A DNA stretch of 64,000 bases from Neobacillus cucumis (GCF_016107705.1 NZ_JAEHGC010000002.1:586024-650023); one strand, 5' to 3'. Counted from the stretch's first letter, positions 18,331 to 30,085 are shown. The notes: a model not told the origin generated them from the sequence alone. Program-made: numbers and translations.

Positions 18331-18527
18331 AGGAAGCGATAATTAAATAAATATTTTTATAGGTTTTTTCACTAGATAAACACGATAGTTGAACAAAAAT
18401 AAGAAGCGATACCCAGATCGACAACTGTTCCCAGACAAAAGAGGCTTATTAATTAGTACAGCCCCCCTGGATAATTCATATAAATAAAAAGAAAAATGCT
18501 TGTTTAATTGAAAAGGGGTATTCATTT

Positions 18528-18935
18528 ATGTTTCTAGACATGTTGAAGTCTTTTGTAGGTAAGGTAATCAATATTGATCGAGGTGGTCGCGGATCTAGGA
18601 TTGGTAAGTTATTAGATGTTTATGATGATTATTTTGTCCTACTCACTGAAGAAGAAGGGGTCGTTTACTATAATACCCAGCATGTAAAAAGTTTGACGGA
18701 GAATACGAAAGGATACAATATTGTATTTCCTGAAAATTTCGAGTATAAAAAAGCTCATAATTTACTAAGTTTGTTAGAAAATCAAAAACTCCAATGGATC
18801 AAAATAAACCATGATAGTCCAGAAAAAATAGAAGGAATTTTATATGATGTAAATAATGACATTATTTCTTTGATTTTTAATGATGAAATTGTTCGTATCC
18901 CCATGTTCCATCTTCGTAATATCAGAATGGGTTAA
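18528..18935 (+). CDS. CotB-like spore coat protein (short form), copy 1
   Basis: 135 residues made of two Lsm-like beta modules: GKVINIDRGGRGSRIGKLL with VVYYNTQHVKSLTENT, and WIKINHDSPEKIEGILYDV with IPMFHLRNIRMG. These match the repeat units of Bacillus subtilis CotB, which has three modules and a longer tail. It is a probable structural component of the spore coat. AAAGGGG precedes the ATG. A paralogue of exactly the same length lies at 62427, and even the 90 bp upstream are similar in both. A terminator follows. Confidence 0.75.
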   Translation: MFLDMLKSFVGKVINIDRGGRGSRIGKLLDVYDDYFVLLTEEEGVVYYNTQHVKSLTENTKGYNIVFPENFEYKKAHNLLSLLENQKLQWIKINHDSPEKIEGILYDVNNDIISLIFNDEIVRIPMFHLRNIRMG

Positions 18936-18969
18936 ATTGGAGAAATGAACCATTCAGATGAGTTAATAA

Positions 18970-18999
18970 AAATGACCGCAATGTTGCAGTCATTTTTTA
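18970..18999 (+). terminator. Rho-independent terminator
   Basis: AATGAC-CGC and GCAGTCATT arms, then T6. Confidence 0.8.
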
Positions 19000-19135
19000 T
19001 TTGCTCAAATCATCAAACTTGATTTTGATCGTATTACTTTGCTTAACTCAAAAATATTTTTAGACTGTGCTATAAACATCCAATCAATTAGTAGGAGAAA
19101 TCATTTAATAGAATTAGAAAGGAGATGATAGGAAG

Positions 19136-19357
19136 ATGAGCAGTAAGGAATTTAACCGTTTTGCTTCTGAACTTGTTGGTCAAGAAGTAGAAGTGGTCAC
19201 CAATAACGGAACATATACAGGGACACTAGAGTATGTTGGCAGTGACAGTATTATTCTGATCACTAGAGTAAGAGGCCGCAGAGTAAGAATGGCCATTCGT
19301 ATCGCTTTAATCATTGCTCTTTTCAGTCTACTAACTGGAAGCAGGTTTGCTTTATAA
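19136..19357 (+). CDS. Small Lsm-like protein with hydrophobic C-terminus
   Basis: 73 residues with an N-terminal beta-rich part (ELVGQEVEVVTNNGTYTGTL, then GSDSIILITR), which resembles the modules of CotB/DUF2642-type proteins, and a C-terminal hydrophobic helix (AIRIALIIALFSLLTG). A strong AAAGGAGATGATAGG precedes the ATG. It may belong to the spore surface, since the upstream gene is CotB-like. Confidence 0.65.
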   Translation: MSSKEFNRFASELVGQEVEVVTNNGTYTGTLEYVGSDSIILITRVRGRRVRMAIRIALIIALFSLLTGSRFAL

Positions 19358-19373
19358 TAAAATTAAAGAGAGT

Positions 19374-19401
19374 TAGCTGTCCTTTTGCCAGCTATTTTTT
19401 T
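19374..19401 (+). terminator. Rho-independent terminator
   Basis: TAGCTG and CAGCTA arms around a 9-nt loop, then T7. Confidence 0.75.
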
Positions 19402-19496
19402 CATAAAAGAAAAGTTGAATGACTTGATTGTAAAAAATCACTGTGGATTGTTGATCAATTGATGCAGTTCAATTCTCAATTATTTTTGCGGAGAGA

Positions 19497-19527
19497 AAAC
19501 ACGCATGGAATTCCAAGCGTGTTTTTT
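19497..19527. terminator. Bidirectional terminator-like hairpin
   Basis: AACACGC and GCGTGTT arms with T-rich flank on the plus strand and A-rich flank on the other side. Confidence 0.65.
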
Positions 19528-19657
19528 GTATTTATCCAAGGATGTCCCCAATTGCTGATCTTACTTTCCAAATTGATCTGAACCGCTATTTTGAGAATCA
19601 CCAGCACCACATCTAAACAACCTAGAGACGTCTTTCTCCAGGCTATTTAGGTGAATA

Positions 19658-19921
19658 TTAATTTTGTTTATGATGCCATTTTTGTATGTGATCATGATCA
19701 TAGTGATGGTCGAAATGAGTAGCTCTTCCTCCTCCAAAGCCAATCAATACTCCGAGAGCAAATATACATACAGAATAGACTAAACGGCGTTTTCTTTTTT
19801 GACGAAAATTACTGAATTCAGCTTTTAATTCATTTTTAATTTCATTTTTCAAAGTTTCCCTATTTTCTTCGAGTTGTTCTTGAGATTGTTCATGAGGCTG
19901 TTCTTGAGGTTCATCTGACAC
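19658..19921 (-). CDS. Small membrane protein with His-rich tail
   Basis: 87 residues in three parts: an acidic Gln/Glu-rich helix (1-40, EQPHEQSQEQLEENRE), one TM helix (LVYSVCIFALGVLIGFGGG, about 47-66) and a tail of His and Asp (HFDHHYDHDHIQKWHHK) that could bind metal. The start is GTG 19921, nine nt after GGAGG. Function unknown. Confidence 0.7.
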   Translation of the reverse strand: MSDEPQEQPHEQSQEQLEENRETLKNEIKNELKAEFSNFRQKRKRRLVYSVCIFALGVLIGFGGGRATHFDHHYDHDHIQKWHHKQN

Positions 19922-19984
19922 TTTCCCTCACCTCCTTTATCCAAAATATATGGATAAAAGAACTTTTCATTTCTTAAAGAATTG

Positions 19985-20233
19985 TTAAATTTTTATGAAA
20001 TTTTTTATTTTAAGAGGGATTAGAATTTGCTTGAGTTTAAGAGGTGCAAATTGTCTGTCCAAGAGTGAATGATTGAGGTTGCTGCGTCGAATAAAGTTAG
20101 GAATAGTTTCTTGTTTAAACAGGTAGGGAAAGACATCTGACGATAAGCTATCTGCTAAAGAATGCGTTAGTACAGTAAAGTCGGTCGTTTGCAGTACAAA
20201 AAAGGACAGGTAGAGCCCATTTTCCTTGCTCAT
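19985..20233 (-). CDS. Doubtful ORF (82 aa)
   Basis: MSKENGLYLSFFVLQTTDFT at the start, and no recognisable family. AAAAGGATAG precedes the ATG. Codon use is not convincing and the sequence between the two neighbouring minus-strand genes may be non-coding. Confidence 0.3.
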   Translation of the reverse strand: MSKENGLYLSFFVLQTTDFTVLTHSLADSLSSDVFPYLFKQETIPNFIRRSNLNHSLLDRQFAPLKLKQILIPLKIKNFIKI

Positions 20234-20292
20234 CTATCCTTTTTTATCATTATAGTCCCATTATAAAAATTTAATATTGTTTAGAGTGCTAT

Positions 20293-20451
20293 TTAATCGC
20301 GCATTGCTCCTGCCTCACGGGAAGTCATTGCACCTTCGCCTTGGCTAATATCTTTTTGAATTTCTTGTTTTACTTTTTGTGCATCAGTTCCAGCAAATTC
20401 TGGTTTCATAATAGACCCTAAATTCTCTTTAGCTTGTTGATCCTGTGGCAT
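20293..20451 (-). CDS. Small hydrophilic protein (52 aa), possible spore or stress protein
   Basis: The product starts MPQDQQAKENLGSIMKPEFA and ends QGEGAMTSREAGAMRD. It is rich in Gln, Lys, Ala and Glu, with no hydrophobic core, like small acid-soluble or seed-type bacillus proteins, though it matches no SASP class that I can name. AGGAGGACTT six nt before the ATG is a strong ribosome site, so it is very probably expressed. Confidence 0.7.
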   Translation of the reverse strand: MPQDQQAKENLGSIMKPEFAGTDAQKVKQEIQKDISQGEGAMTSREAGAMRD

Positions 20452-20640
20452 ACAAGTCCTCCTGAATTTATTATTTAATCATCTTATTATTAGCACCGAT
20501 TAGAGGAATTATGACGGCGATTCTTAAGTTTAATAAAATTCACCACTTTTACCCAAATGACTGGAAAATTGTGTTAAGATCAAATCGGATAGTCTTATGG
20601 ACATGAGATTTGTTTGAAAGTAGGAGGAAGATGATTTCAT

Positions 20641-20988
20641 TTGAAAGGTTGTGTTTATTTGGAAACGAAAACTACTATACCAAAGAAGCACAGTATAATT
20701 AGCTATATTTCTTTTATTATTGGGGTTATTTGCGTTTTTATTGTTTTTGTACCACCGGCAAGAATAGCAAATATCGGGAATTTAGTTGGAGATTATATAA
20801 CATTTTTGCTAACAGGTATAGGTATCGTCCTATCTATAATCGGGATAGTGAAGAAAACGGAGAAAAATGTAATTCCAATTCTATCGTTAATCCTCTCCTG
20901 TTCTTTCTTAATATTCCGAATAATCGTGATTATCTTATTGTTTACTGGTCAAATTGTGAATTCGGTCCATAGTGTGTATATTTCTTAA
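20641..20988 (+). CDS. Small integral membrane protein (DUF-type, 115 aa)
   Basis: Three TM segments (about 20-42, 52-70, 80-105) with a basic loop KKTEKN between the second and third. The start is uncertain: TTG 20641 lies 13 nt after AGGAGG, and TTG 20659 is the alternative. The ATG at 20631 opens only a 23-codon frame. Function unknown. A similar fold appears in the 105-aa gene at 50768. Confidence 0.6.
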   Translation: MKGCVYLETKTTIPKKHSIISYISFIIGVICVFIVFVPPARIANIGNLVGDYITFLLTGIGIVLSIIGIVKKTEKNVIPILSLILSCSFLIFRIIVIILLFTGQIVNSVHSVYIS

Positions 20989-21005
20989 TGAATAAACCGG
21001 GATAT

Positions 21006-21029
21006 AAAAAGCAGCGGATTGCTGCTTTT
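21006..21029 (+). terminator. Rho-independent terminator
   Basis: AAAAAGCAGC-GGATT-GCTGCTTTT. Confidence 0.7.
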
Positions 21030-21169
21030 CCCTTTTTCTAAGAATATTTCATTTAATAAGAAGTTATTGAAACACTTTATCAATCTTATCCGATTTGCAA
21101 AATTATCTTTAAAAGATCCTTCACCTAATTTAATCTTTCAATGATACATTGATAAAATCAGGAGGAAAA

Positions 21170-21721
21170 ATGCGAATAAAATATATTGTATTATCTGTGT
21201 TCATTATTTTAATAGCGTTTATCGGCTATCGAACAATTTCTCTCTATACAGAGGGACGAAGCTATTACTTTAAACAAACTGATTCAACCAACCTTTCAAA
21301 TGAAACTTTTGGAATGGTACGGCTACACGATAATATTCATAACCCAACTTTTGTAAGGCACTATGGAACACCTCTTAGCAGGGAAAATAATGATTTATAC
21401 GATTATTATCATTGGGAAGGTGGATTAGAAACGGCTTCTATCATCAATGGAAAAGAAAAAGGGGATATTGTTCGTTTAATAATTGGGGAAGTCGAAAAAG
21501 GTGTAAAAACGAAAACCAGCCTTAAAACATCTAAAGGAATCGAGATTGGTAGTACGAAAAAAGATGTTATTGCTTCGTATGGTTCAAGTTACTATAAAAG
21601 GACAGAACAAGGTGTGGATATCGTCGGATACGTTGACCACAAACTTGGTGCAACGATTGAATTCTGGCTTGTAGAAGATGGAAAGGTATCGGAAATACGA
21701 TTTGATGACACAAGCAGTTGA
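21170..21721 (+). CDS. Membrane-anchored extracytoplasmic protein of unknown function
   Basis: 183 residues. An N-terminal signal anchor (YIVLSVFIILIAFIGYRTI, residues 4-22) is followed by a hydrophilic domain with GIEIGSTKKDVIASYGSSYY, a pattern typical of small BLIP/SmpA-like repeats in which a short helix follows G-S-T-xx-DV. AGGAGG four to five nt before ATG 21170 sets the start. There is no known partner nearby. Confidence 0.7.
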   Translation: MRIKYIVLSVFIILIAFIGYRTISLYTEGRSYYFKQTDSTNLSNETFGMVRLHDNIHNPTFVRHYGTPLSRENNDLYDYYHWEGGLETASIINGKEKGDIVRLIIGEVEKGVKTKTSLKTSKGIEIGSTKKDVIASYGSSYYKRTEQGVDIVGYVDHKLGATIEFWLVEDGKVSEIRFDDTSS

Positions 21722-21865
21722 CCTAATTTTTCTACTTTCGTTAATGTATATTTTTGAGTAATGACATCTCCGGTATATAGGGAGATACCTTTCCATAAAA
21801 TAATAGGTTCAATCGCTAATTGGAATTCATCAAATTCTAATTTCCTTAATCAATGACTTTTTTCT

Positions 21866-21892
21866 TGTTGAACAAACGGGGCAGGTAGCTTT
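21866..21892 (+). repeat. Copy of hairpin C of the dispersed element
   Basis: TTGAACAAACGGGGCAGGTAG, the GGGGCAG loop sequence found repeatedly in the 49-63 kb region, followed by T6. Confidence 0.6.
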
Positions 21893-21917
21893 TTTCCGAG
21901 CGGTACATCAGGTAGCC

Positions 21918-21963
21918 GAATCAGCATAAGTGTTTTGGGATGGGGTGCACATGCTGCTGATTC
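21918..21963. repeat. Inverted repeat with long loop
   Basis: GAATCAGCA and TGCTGATTC form a perfect 9-bp stem around 28 nt, just beyond the stop codon of the Dph6-like gene. Confidence 0.6.
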
Positions 21964-21982
21964 GTCATCATCATCTACTTCC

Positions 21983-22669
21983 TTACTCACCTTTTAATTT
22001 AATTCCAACAAACTTCCAACGATCCCTTCCGTTTATAATTTGAAAGTTGATTTCTATTGGAACAGGATATTGAAAGATAGGTCCATGATATACAAACGTA
22101 TGGTACTCGCCGTACTCTCCACATGGGTCTACATCAGAAGGCAATGCTTCCAGCCATTCTTTCGTCAAGGTTTTCCCTAAAAAATCGGACGACAATTTTG
22201 TTGAATCTATGGATATAACGGCAGCTTTCCATCCTTCTTCCACCATTAGTCGAGCTAATGTTTTCGTATTCCGTCCCCATAATGGCAACAGCAATTCAAA
22301 TCCGTGTCTCGCGAGTAATTTTTCTTTATAGATCTTGACCTCTTCCAAAAATAAGTCACCATATGCGATTTTCGTGACTCCAAAATTTTTCCTGAAATAA
22401 ACCATGGTGCTGATTAAACCATCTTCAAAATTCTCAGTGGTAAAAACGCTCATTTTTATTTTGTATAGAGGCAATCCAATAGCTTCCGCTTGTTTTTCAA
22501 CAAGTTGTTCATCAATGTGATGACTGGTGACGTTACCATTGTTCGTGCAAGTTGTCACTAACGATATGATTTTATACCTCTGGTCCTTTAACAATTGATT
22601 GACTAAGAAAACGGAGTCTTTACCAGATGAAAAGGCAACAACGATATTTTCAAGGACTGTTTCTTCCAT
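21983..22669 (-). CDS. Dph6-related ATP pyrophosphatase (diphthine-ammonia ligase family)
   Basis: A 228-residue adenine nucleotide alpha-hydrolase. The PP-loop SSGKDS is at residues 14-19, and the family signature DPCGEYGEYHTFVYHGP is near the C-terminus. In eukaryotes and archaea the family amidates diphthine on EF2. Bacteria lack diphthamide, so it must act on another carboxyl group. The ATG at 22669 lies after a weak AAAGGATGAGC site. It is a single gene. Confidence 0.85.
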   Translation of the reverse strand: MEETVLENIVVAFSSGKDSVFLVNQLLKDQRYKIISLVTTCTNNGNVTSHHIDEQLVEKQAEAIGLPLYKIKMSVFTTENFEDGLISTMVYFRKNFGVTKIAYGDLFLEEVKIYKEKLLARHGFELLLPLWGRNTKTLARLMVEEGWKAAVISIDSTKLSSDFLGKTLTKEWLEALPSDVDPCGEYGEYHTFVYHGPIFQYPVPIEINFQIINGRDRWKFVGIKLKGE

Positions 22670-22870
22670 GGGCTCATCCTTTCTAAGAAGATGATTAATT
22701 CGTTCTTTTTCTATAGTTATTCTACTGTCAAATATATTGTGACGTCTATCCTTTTAAGAGAAATTGGTTCAAATAAAGGAATTTACATTCTTTTTATTAA
22801 AAAACTTCCAATATAGTTCTTTTCGTTAAGGCGAATAATAATAAAAACATGTGTTGGAATAGGGATTTAA

Positions 22871-23566
22871 TTGAAGAAGCTCGTGTTGCTATCCCTTATT
22901 AGTCTATTGTTTCTTTCTGCATTGGCGAAACCAAAGGAGGTCGTGCCCTTTTTACGACCTGTGGCAAAAGGTCTGAAACAAAATACGAATGTTCCCGTCA
23001 TCTTACCTACATACTGGAGTGAACAAGCTCGGAAATCCAAAAAGCATACGTCTGTTAGGTTGAATGCTTATGAAAATAGGTACATGATTTATTTTGTATC
23101 CCTAGATAAACGTTATCGAGCAAACGATTCAGCATTATTTCATCCGCCTGAGTCTAGTAAAATTGGAGAACTAGCCGGATATGTTGGAACCATGACAATT
23201 AGCGAACGGCCGAGTGATTTTGTTTTTTACAAAAAGAAAGATGGGGCAAGGTTATGGATCCAACCGTGGATTCGATCGATTATTATCGGTAAGCGTGGCT
23301 TGTGGTTCATGCGTTTTGATGGTGATAACGGGGATGAACCCTATCAGCAGGCGGATGAATTGTTTAACGCGATGAAGAAAGTGAATTGGTTAAAAAACAA
23401 AGACATTCATAAAGGGCAAATCTCTATTCGTGGCACGAGACGCGAGACGCGATGCATACCTAGACTTTTCTTGGGAAACAAAGGATGGATTTGTTAATCA
23501 TTTTTTTATAAAGGCCCCATTAAGGAAGCTGTAAAAATGGTCGATAGCCTAAAATCTATTGAATAA
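22871..23566 (+). pseudogene. Secreted hypothetical protein with two C-terminal frameshifts
   Basis: The TTG start at 22871 follows AGGG, and the product has a signal peptide (KKLVLLSLISLLFLSALA). The frame reads normally to about 23450 (KGQISIRGTR) and then shifts inside the repetitive GAGACGCGAGACGCG. The coherent continuation ARRDAYLDFSWETKDGFVNHF lies in another frame. A second shift in a T7 run (23501-23507) is needed to reach the natural ending YKGPIKEAVKMVDSLKSIE at 23566. Without them the product ends at 23497 with an unrelated tail. This is either a decayed gene or two base-call errors in simple sequence. Confidence 0.65.
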
Positions 23567-23572
23567 GCGTAT

Positions 23573-23612
23573 AAAAGTATTCTTTGTAATGAGGAATGCT
23601 TTTTATTTTTGT
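23573..23612 (+). terminator. Probable terminator
   Basis: AAAAGTATTC and GAATGCTTTT arms with one wobble pair, followed by a T-rich tract. Confidence 0.55.
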
Positions 23613-23727
23613 CTAACCTTAATATTCATACAATAAAAATATCATTAAAAGGGATAAAAATTTATTGTAAAACGATAAATGATATGTTAAATTCAAAATG
23701 ACCATAAATCAGTGAGGTGTACTTTTT

Positions 23728-24210
23728 ATGAAAAAAGGAACAACATTATTTTTAAAGATTACTGTTATTCTTATTGGAATCCCAGTTCTTGCATTGTGCA
23801 TCTTTTTGGTGCCTGAGTTAGGGAATCTTGCAGCAAAATTGGTTCCCGACTTTGCTTTGATCAAATATCTCGTTTTTCTTGTTTTTTATGCATCAGCGAT
23901 CCCTTTTTACTTTGCTTTGTATCAGGCTTTCAAACTTTTACACTATATTGATAAAAATAAAGCATTCTCGCAAATTTCTGTAGAAGCATTAAAGAAAATC
24001 AAATACTACGCCATCACAATCAGTACCTTGCACGTGCTAGTCTTGCCGCTTTTTTATCTCTTTGCAGAGAAAGACGACGCCCCTGGTGTCATCTTTGTCG
24101 GATTGGTTGTTCCTTTTGCTTCCATGGTGATTGCAGTCTTTGCGGCTGTTCTCCAAAAGCTTTTACAAGAGGCGATTGATATAAAATCAGAAAATGATTT
24201 AACGGTCTGA
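23728..24210 (+). CDS. yoaS: DUF2975 membrane protein, YoaS-like
   Basis: 160 residues with four TM helices (about 8-28, 45-65, 92-112, 120-142). Family DUF2975, Bacillus subtilis YoaS type. The next gene, starting 10 bp later, encodes a small Cro/CI-type regulator of the YozG kind. Such pairs of DUF2975 protein and small HTH protein are common in Firmicutes and suggest a membrane protein that affects its partner regulator. This function is inferred, not shown. AGTGAGGTG precedes the ATG. Confidence 0.8.
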   Translation: MKKGTTLFLKITVILIGIPVLALCIFLVPELGNLAAKLVPDFALIKYLVFLVFYASAIPFYFALYQAFKLLHYIDKNKAFSQISVEALKKIKYYAITISTLHVLVLPLFYLFAEKDDAPGVIFVGLVVPFASMVIAVFAAVLQKLLQEAIDIKSENDLTV

Positions 24211-24220
24211 GGTGAAAACA

Positions 24221-24442
24221 ATGGCGATAATAATTAATATTGATGTGATGCTGGCTAAAAGGAAAATGAGTGTAACGGAGCTTTCGGAGAGGGTTGGAAT
24301 AACGATGGCGAATCTTTCTATATTGAAAAATGGAAAGGCAAAGGCAATTCGATTATCAACTTTAGATGCAATTTGTAAGGCTTTAGAATGTCAGCCAGGG
24401 GATCTTTTAGAATATCGAAGTGATGGAGACACCCAAGAATAA
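24221..24442 (+). CDS. yozG: Small Cro/CI-type helix-turn-helix regulator, YozG-like
   Basis: 73 residues that are almost entirely an HTH_26-type DNA-binding domain (VTELSERVGITMANLSILKN, then LDAICKALECQPGDLLEY). GAGGTGAAAAC just before ATG 24221 decides the start over the GTG at 24212. It is coupled to the yoaS-like gene and probably autoregulates the yoaS-yozG-yoaT unit. Confidence 0.85.
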   Translation: MAIIINIDVMLAKRKMSVTELSERVGITMANLSILKNGKAKAIRLSTLDAICKALECQPGDLLEYRSDGDTQE

Positions 24443-24495
24443 TAAAGTGGGAATATTTAACATTGAAAGAAAAGAAAGATTAAGGGGAGTTCATC

Positions 24496-25341
24496 ATGAA
24501 TATAACCATTCAAAATGTTTCTCAGAAAAAACCTCTGAAGGCTCAAATCATGAGAGCACTAAAACAACTTGTACGTTTCGGTTGGGAGCAAGCTCTATCC
24601 TGTTTGTTTCCTGTCGTTATTTTTGCCTCATTGGCTGTTACAAAAATCATGCCACTTCCCTTCCTGCCAAGGTATGACTGGCTGCTTATCATCTGCCTTC
24701 TGATGCAGTGGGCGATGGTACGTTCGGGGCTTGAAACACGGGATGAACTAAAGGTAATCATGTTGTTCCACCTTATTGGCCTTTGTCTTGAACTTTTTAA
24801 GGTACATATGGGCTCCTGGTCCTATCCGGAGGAAGGATATTTCAAAATTTTTGGAGTGCCTTTGTATAGCGGATTCATGTACGCAAGTGTAGCGAGTTAT
24901 CTTTGCCAGGCGTGGAGGAGATTAAAGGTTGAATTGGTTAAGTGGCCGCCGTTTTGGGTGGTTGTGCCGCTTGCATCAGCGATCTATTTGAATTTTTTCA
25001 CTCACCATTACTGGATGGATATTCGCTGGTGGTTATCTGGTCTTGTAATGCTTGTCTTTTGGAAATCCTGGGTCACATATGAGGTGGATGGAACTCGTTA
25101 TCGTATGCCACTTGCACTTTCTTTTGTGCTCATCGGATTTTTTATATGGATAGCCGAGAATATCGCAACTTTCTTTGGAGCATGGCAATATCCAAACCAA
25201 ACCGATGCCTGGAGCATGGTACATTTAGGAAAGGTGAGTTCATGGCTTTTATTAGTGATTGTTAGCTTTCTTATAGTAGCGACGTTAAAGCAGGTTAAGG
25301 GGACAGATTCCACCAGGATAGATGCAGGTGAATTTATATAA
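24496..25341 (+). CDS. yoaT: DUF817 integral membrane protein, YoaT-like
   Basis: 281 residues and about eight TM helices, with the aromatic-rich DUF817 signatures GSWSYPEEGYFKIFGVPLY, GFMYASVASYLCQAWRR and FFGAWQYPNQTDAWSMVHLG. The Bacillus subtilis equivalent is yoaT, next to yozG and yoaS, so gene order is conserved. It starts at ATG 24496 after AAGGGGAG. Molecular function is unknown. Confidence 0.82.
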   Translation: MNITIQNVSQKKPLKAQIMRALKQLVRFGWEQALSCLFPVVIFASLAVTKIMPLPFLPRYDWLLIICLLMQWAMVRSGLETRDELKVIMLFHLIGLCLELFKVHMGSWSYPEEGYFKIFGVPLYSGFMYASVASYLCQAWRRLKVELVKWPPFWVVVPLASAIYLNFFTHHYWMDIRWWLSGLVMLVFWKSWVTYEVDGTRYRMPLALSFVLIGFFIWIAENIATFFGAWQYPNQTDAWSMVHLGKVSSWLLLVIVSFLIVATLKQVKGTDSTRIDAGEFI

Positions 25342-25433
25342 CTGTTTTAAAGCATTTTGAACTTCGAAATAGAACCCGATAACATAATAAAGGCCGAATG
25401 AATGTCCTGGTGCGTATAGCTGGTAAAAAACTA

Positions 25434-25467
25434 ATCCCACATATTTGTGGGATATTTTTATTTTTTC
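25434..25467 (+). terminator. Rho-independent terminator of the yoaSGT unit
   Basis: ATCCCACA-TATT-TGTGGGAT followed by ATTTTTATTTTTT. Confidence 0.85.
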
Positions 25468-25497
25468 CTTCATAAAAAACTATTGTTATTCCCTAAT

Positions 25498-25596
25498 AGT
25501 TGCTTAAACTGATCGATCATTCCATCTCTTTTTCAGTTGAAGCAGCATGGGGTTGCAGGTTAATTGAAGAAAGTCAAGTAACGGGGCAGGTTCATG
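25498..25596 (+). repeat. Variant copy of the dispersed composite element
   Basis: CTTAAACTG...CAGTTGAAG pairing, followed by AAGTAACGGGGCAGGTTCAT (hairpin C with the GGGGCAG loop). Confidence 0.6.
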
Positions 25597-25698
25597 CAAG
25601 ATGGATACAAAATTAAAAGAGCAGGTTGACAATAATATAATTGGACACTCATAAACATTACGTTAATCAAGGGTCTTAGTAAATAAATAAGAATAACC

Positions 25699-26331
25699 TT
25701 AATGATGAGCCTTTTCAAGAAATAGTCTTATACCAAAACCTATCAGGATGGTCCCTGTGATTCCTTCAATAATATTTTGTGTTTTAGGTTTTTTCATAAA
25801 AGCACTAATATGATTAATTAAATAGACATAAAGTAAAGACCAAAGGGCAGTCATTACAGTATAAGTGATACCCATTATTACAAATGGTAAAAAAGTATTG
25901 CTGCCAGGCTCAACGAATTGAGGGAAAAAGGTTAAGAAAAGAATAGCAACTTTGGGATTCAGAAGATCCGTAAGGAACCCTTGTTTAAAACAAGATGTGC
26001 TTACCATCTTGCTTTTTTTATTCATCTCAACGCTTACTGCTACTTCCTTTTTCTTTAGAGACCATAATGTCTTCACACCCAGATAAAGTAAGTAAACAGC
26101 CCCCACATATTTAAAGACAGAAAATAATAGTGCTGATTTCACAATGATGGCTGAAAGTCCTAATACTGCAGCAGAAGTATGGATAAGAAGAGCACAACAA
26201 ATACCTAACACTGTTTTAAGACCACCGACTTTTCCAGCGGTGATAGTATTTTTTGTAGATATTGCAGTATCAGGACCAGGTAAAATGATAAAAAAAATAC
26301 ACATAAGAACAAACAAATAAAAGTTTTCCAT
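25699..26331 (-). CDS. LysE/RhtB family amino acid exporter
   Basis: 210 residues, six TM helices. The N-terminal motif PGPDTAISTKNTITAGKVGG and the later FLTDLLNPKVAILFLTFFPQ are diagnostic of the LysE superfamily. It probably exports an amino acid or derivative across the cytoplasmic membrane. It is monocistronic, with the start at ATG 26331 after GGAGATACT. Substrate unknown. Confidence 0.9.
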   Translation of the reverse strand: MENFYLFVLMCIFFIILPGPDTAISTKNTITAGKVGGLKTVLGICCALLIHTSAAVLGLSAIIVKSALLFSVFKYVGAVYLLYLGVKTLWSLKKKEVAVSVEMNKKSKMVSTSCFKQGFLTDLLNPKVAILFLTFFPQFVEPGSNTFLPFVIMGITYTVMTALWSLLYVYLINHISAFMKKPKTQNIIEGITGTILIGFGIRLFLEKAHH

Positions 26332-26439
26332 TTTAGTATCTCCTTTCTGTTTTTTACAGGTTTGAATATGTAATTCTTACACATTATTATATATAAAGCG
26401 TGTTATTAATTGAACATAAATCCTTTTTGATTGATTTCC

Positions 26440-26580
26440 TTGTTAAACTAACGGGTGCAAGGGTTGCAGATTAATATAAGGTGTTTTCGGGAAAATAAAC
26501 AGATTAATGGAAAAAGTCGTTGTCTAAAAGCTAAATGAGCTGTATAAGAGGGCATGAACCGGGGCATCAGTTTACTGTAT
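26440..26580 (+). repeat. Copy of the dispersed composite element
   Basis: TTAAACTAACGGGTGCAAGGG (hairpin A loop at 26451-26458), then CATGAACCGGGGCATCAG, a degraded hairpin C. Confidence 0.6.
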
Positions 26581-26667
26581 GTTGAACTCTTCCTAATTTA
26601 ATTATAGCATTTAAAAAATGGTTAATATAGACTTTTTATTCTCATGTTCTACTGCTAAAATCAATAG

Positions 26668-29295
<2,628 letters not shown>

Positions 29296-29354
29296 AATAT
29301 AGCCTACTAATTTCTCACATATAGTATGACAAGATGCTATATTGAATGTTGTTC

Positions 29355-29386
29355 AAGCTGTCATTTTGGCAGCTTTCCTTAAATAA
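29355..29386 (+). terminator. Terminator-like hairpin of the dispersed-element type
   Basis: AAGCTGTC and GGCAGCTT arms. The same AGCTGTCATTTTGGCAGCT core recurs near 30207, 32797 and 55061. Confidence 0.6.
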
Positions 29387-29518
29387 TAGGAGGCCTTTTG
29401 ACAATCGGGTAGCTTGGATCCAAGAAGGATTAGTGCTTCTTTTTGTTGAACATTATTGAAGTGACCAATCGCCTAGTCCAAAACCATTATGAATAAAAAT
29501 AACAAGGGGGAAATGAAT

Positions 29519-30085
29519 ATGACAGATAGAAATAAGGAGTTGCCACTAGAAGAACGTGAAGAATTACTAAGAGCATTGAAAGTCCGTTTTGAGGAAAATA
29601 TGAACCGCCATAAAGGTCTTGAATGGACTAAAGTCCAAACAAAGCTGGAAGCTAATACTGAAAAACTGTGGTCACTTAATGAAATGGAAAGAACTGGCGG
29701 TGAACCAGATGTTGTTGGTCATGATAAAAAGACGGACGAATACATTTTTTATGATTGTTCAGCGGAAAGTCCAATAGGCCGGAGAAGTATTTGTTACGAC
29801 CGTGAAGCGCTGGAATCTAGGAAAAAAAATAAACCAGAAAATAACGCAATTGATATGGCTTCTGACATGGGCATTGAGCTTTTAACAGAAGAACAATACC
29901 GCGAGTTGCAGAAACTCGGAAATTTCGATACGAAAACATCGAGCTGGGTGATAACACCTGTTAATATTAGAAAACACGGAGGGGCTATCTTTTGTGATCG
30001 TCGCTACGACGCTGTCTTTGTTTACCACAATGGGGCAGAATCCTACTATGCTGCCAGAGGCTTCCGTGGCTCTCTAGTGGTCTAA
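29519..30085 (+). CDS. DUF4256 domain-containing protein
   Basis: 188-residue cytoplasmic protein covering the whole DUF4256 family (RFEENMNRHKGLEW at the start, EYIFYDCSAESPIGRRS in the middle, GAESYYAARGFRGSL at the end). AAGGGGGAAATG before ATG 29519 sets the start, eleven codons after an upstream ATG. The function is not known and no neighbour gives a hint. Confidence 0.85.
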   Translation: MTDRNKELPLEEREELLRALKVRFEENMNRHKGLEWTKVQTKLEANTEKLWSLNEMERTGGEPDVVGHDKKTDEYIFYDCSAESPIGRRSICYDREALESRKKNKPENNAIDMASDMGIELLTEEQYRELQKLGNFDTKTSSWVITPVNIRKHGGAIFCDRRYDAVFVYHNGAESYYAARGFRGSLVV

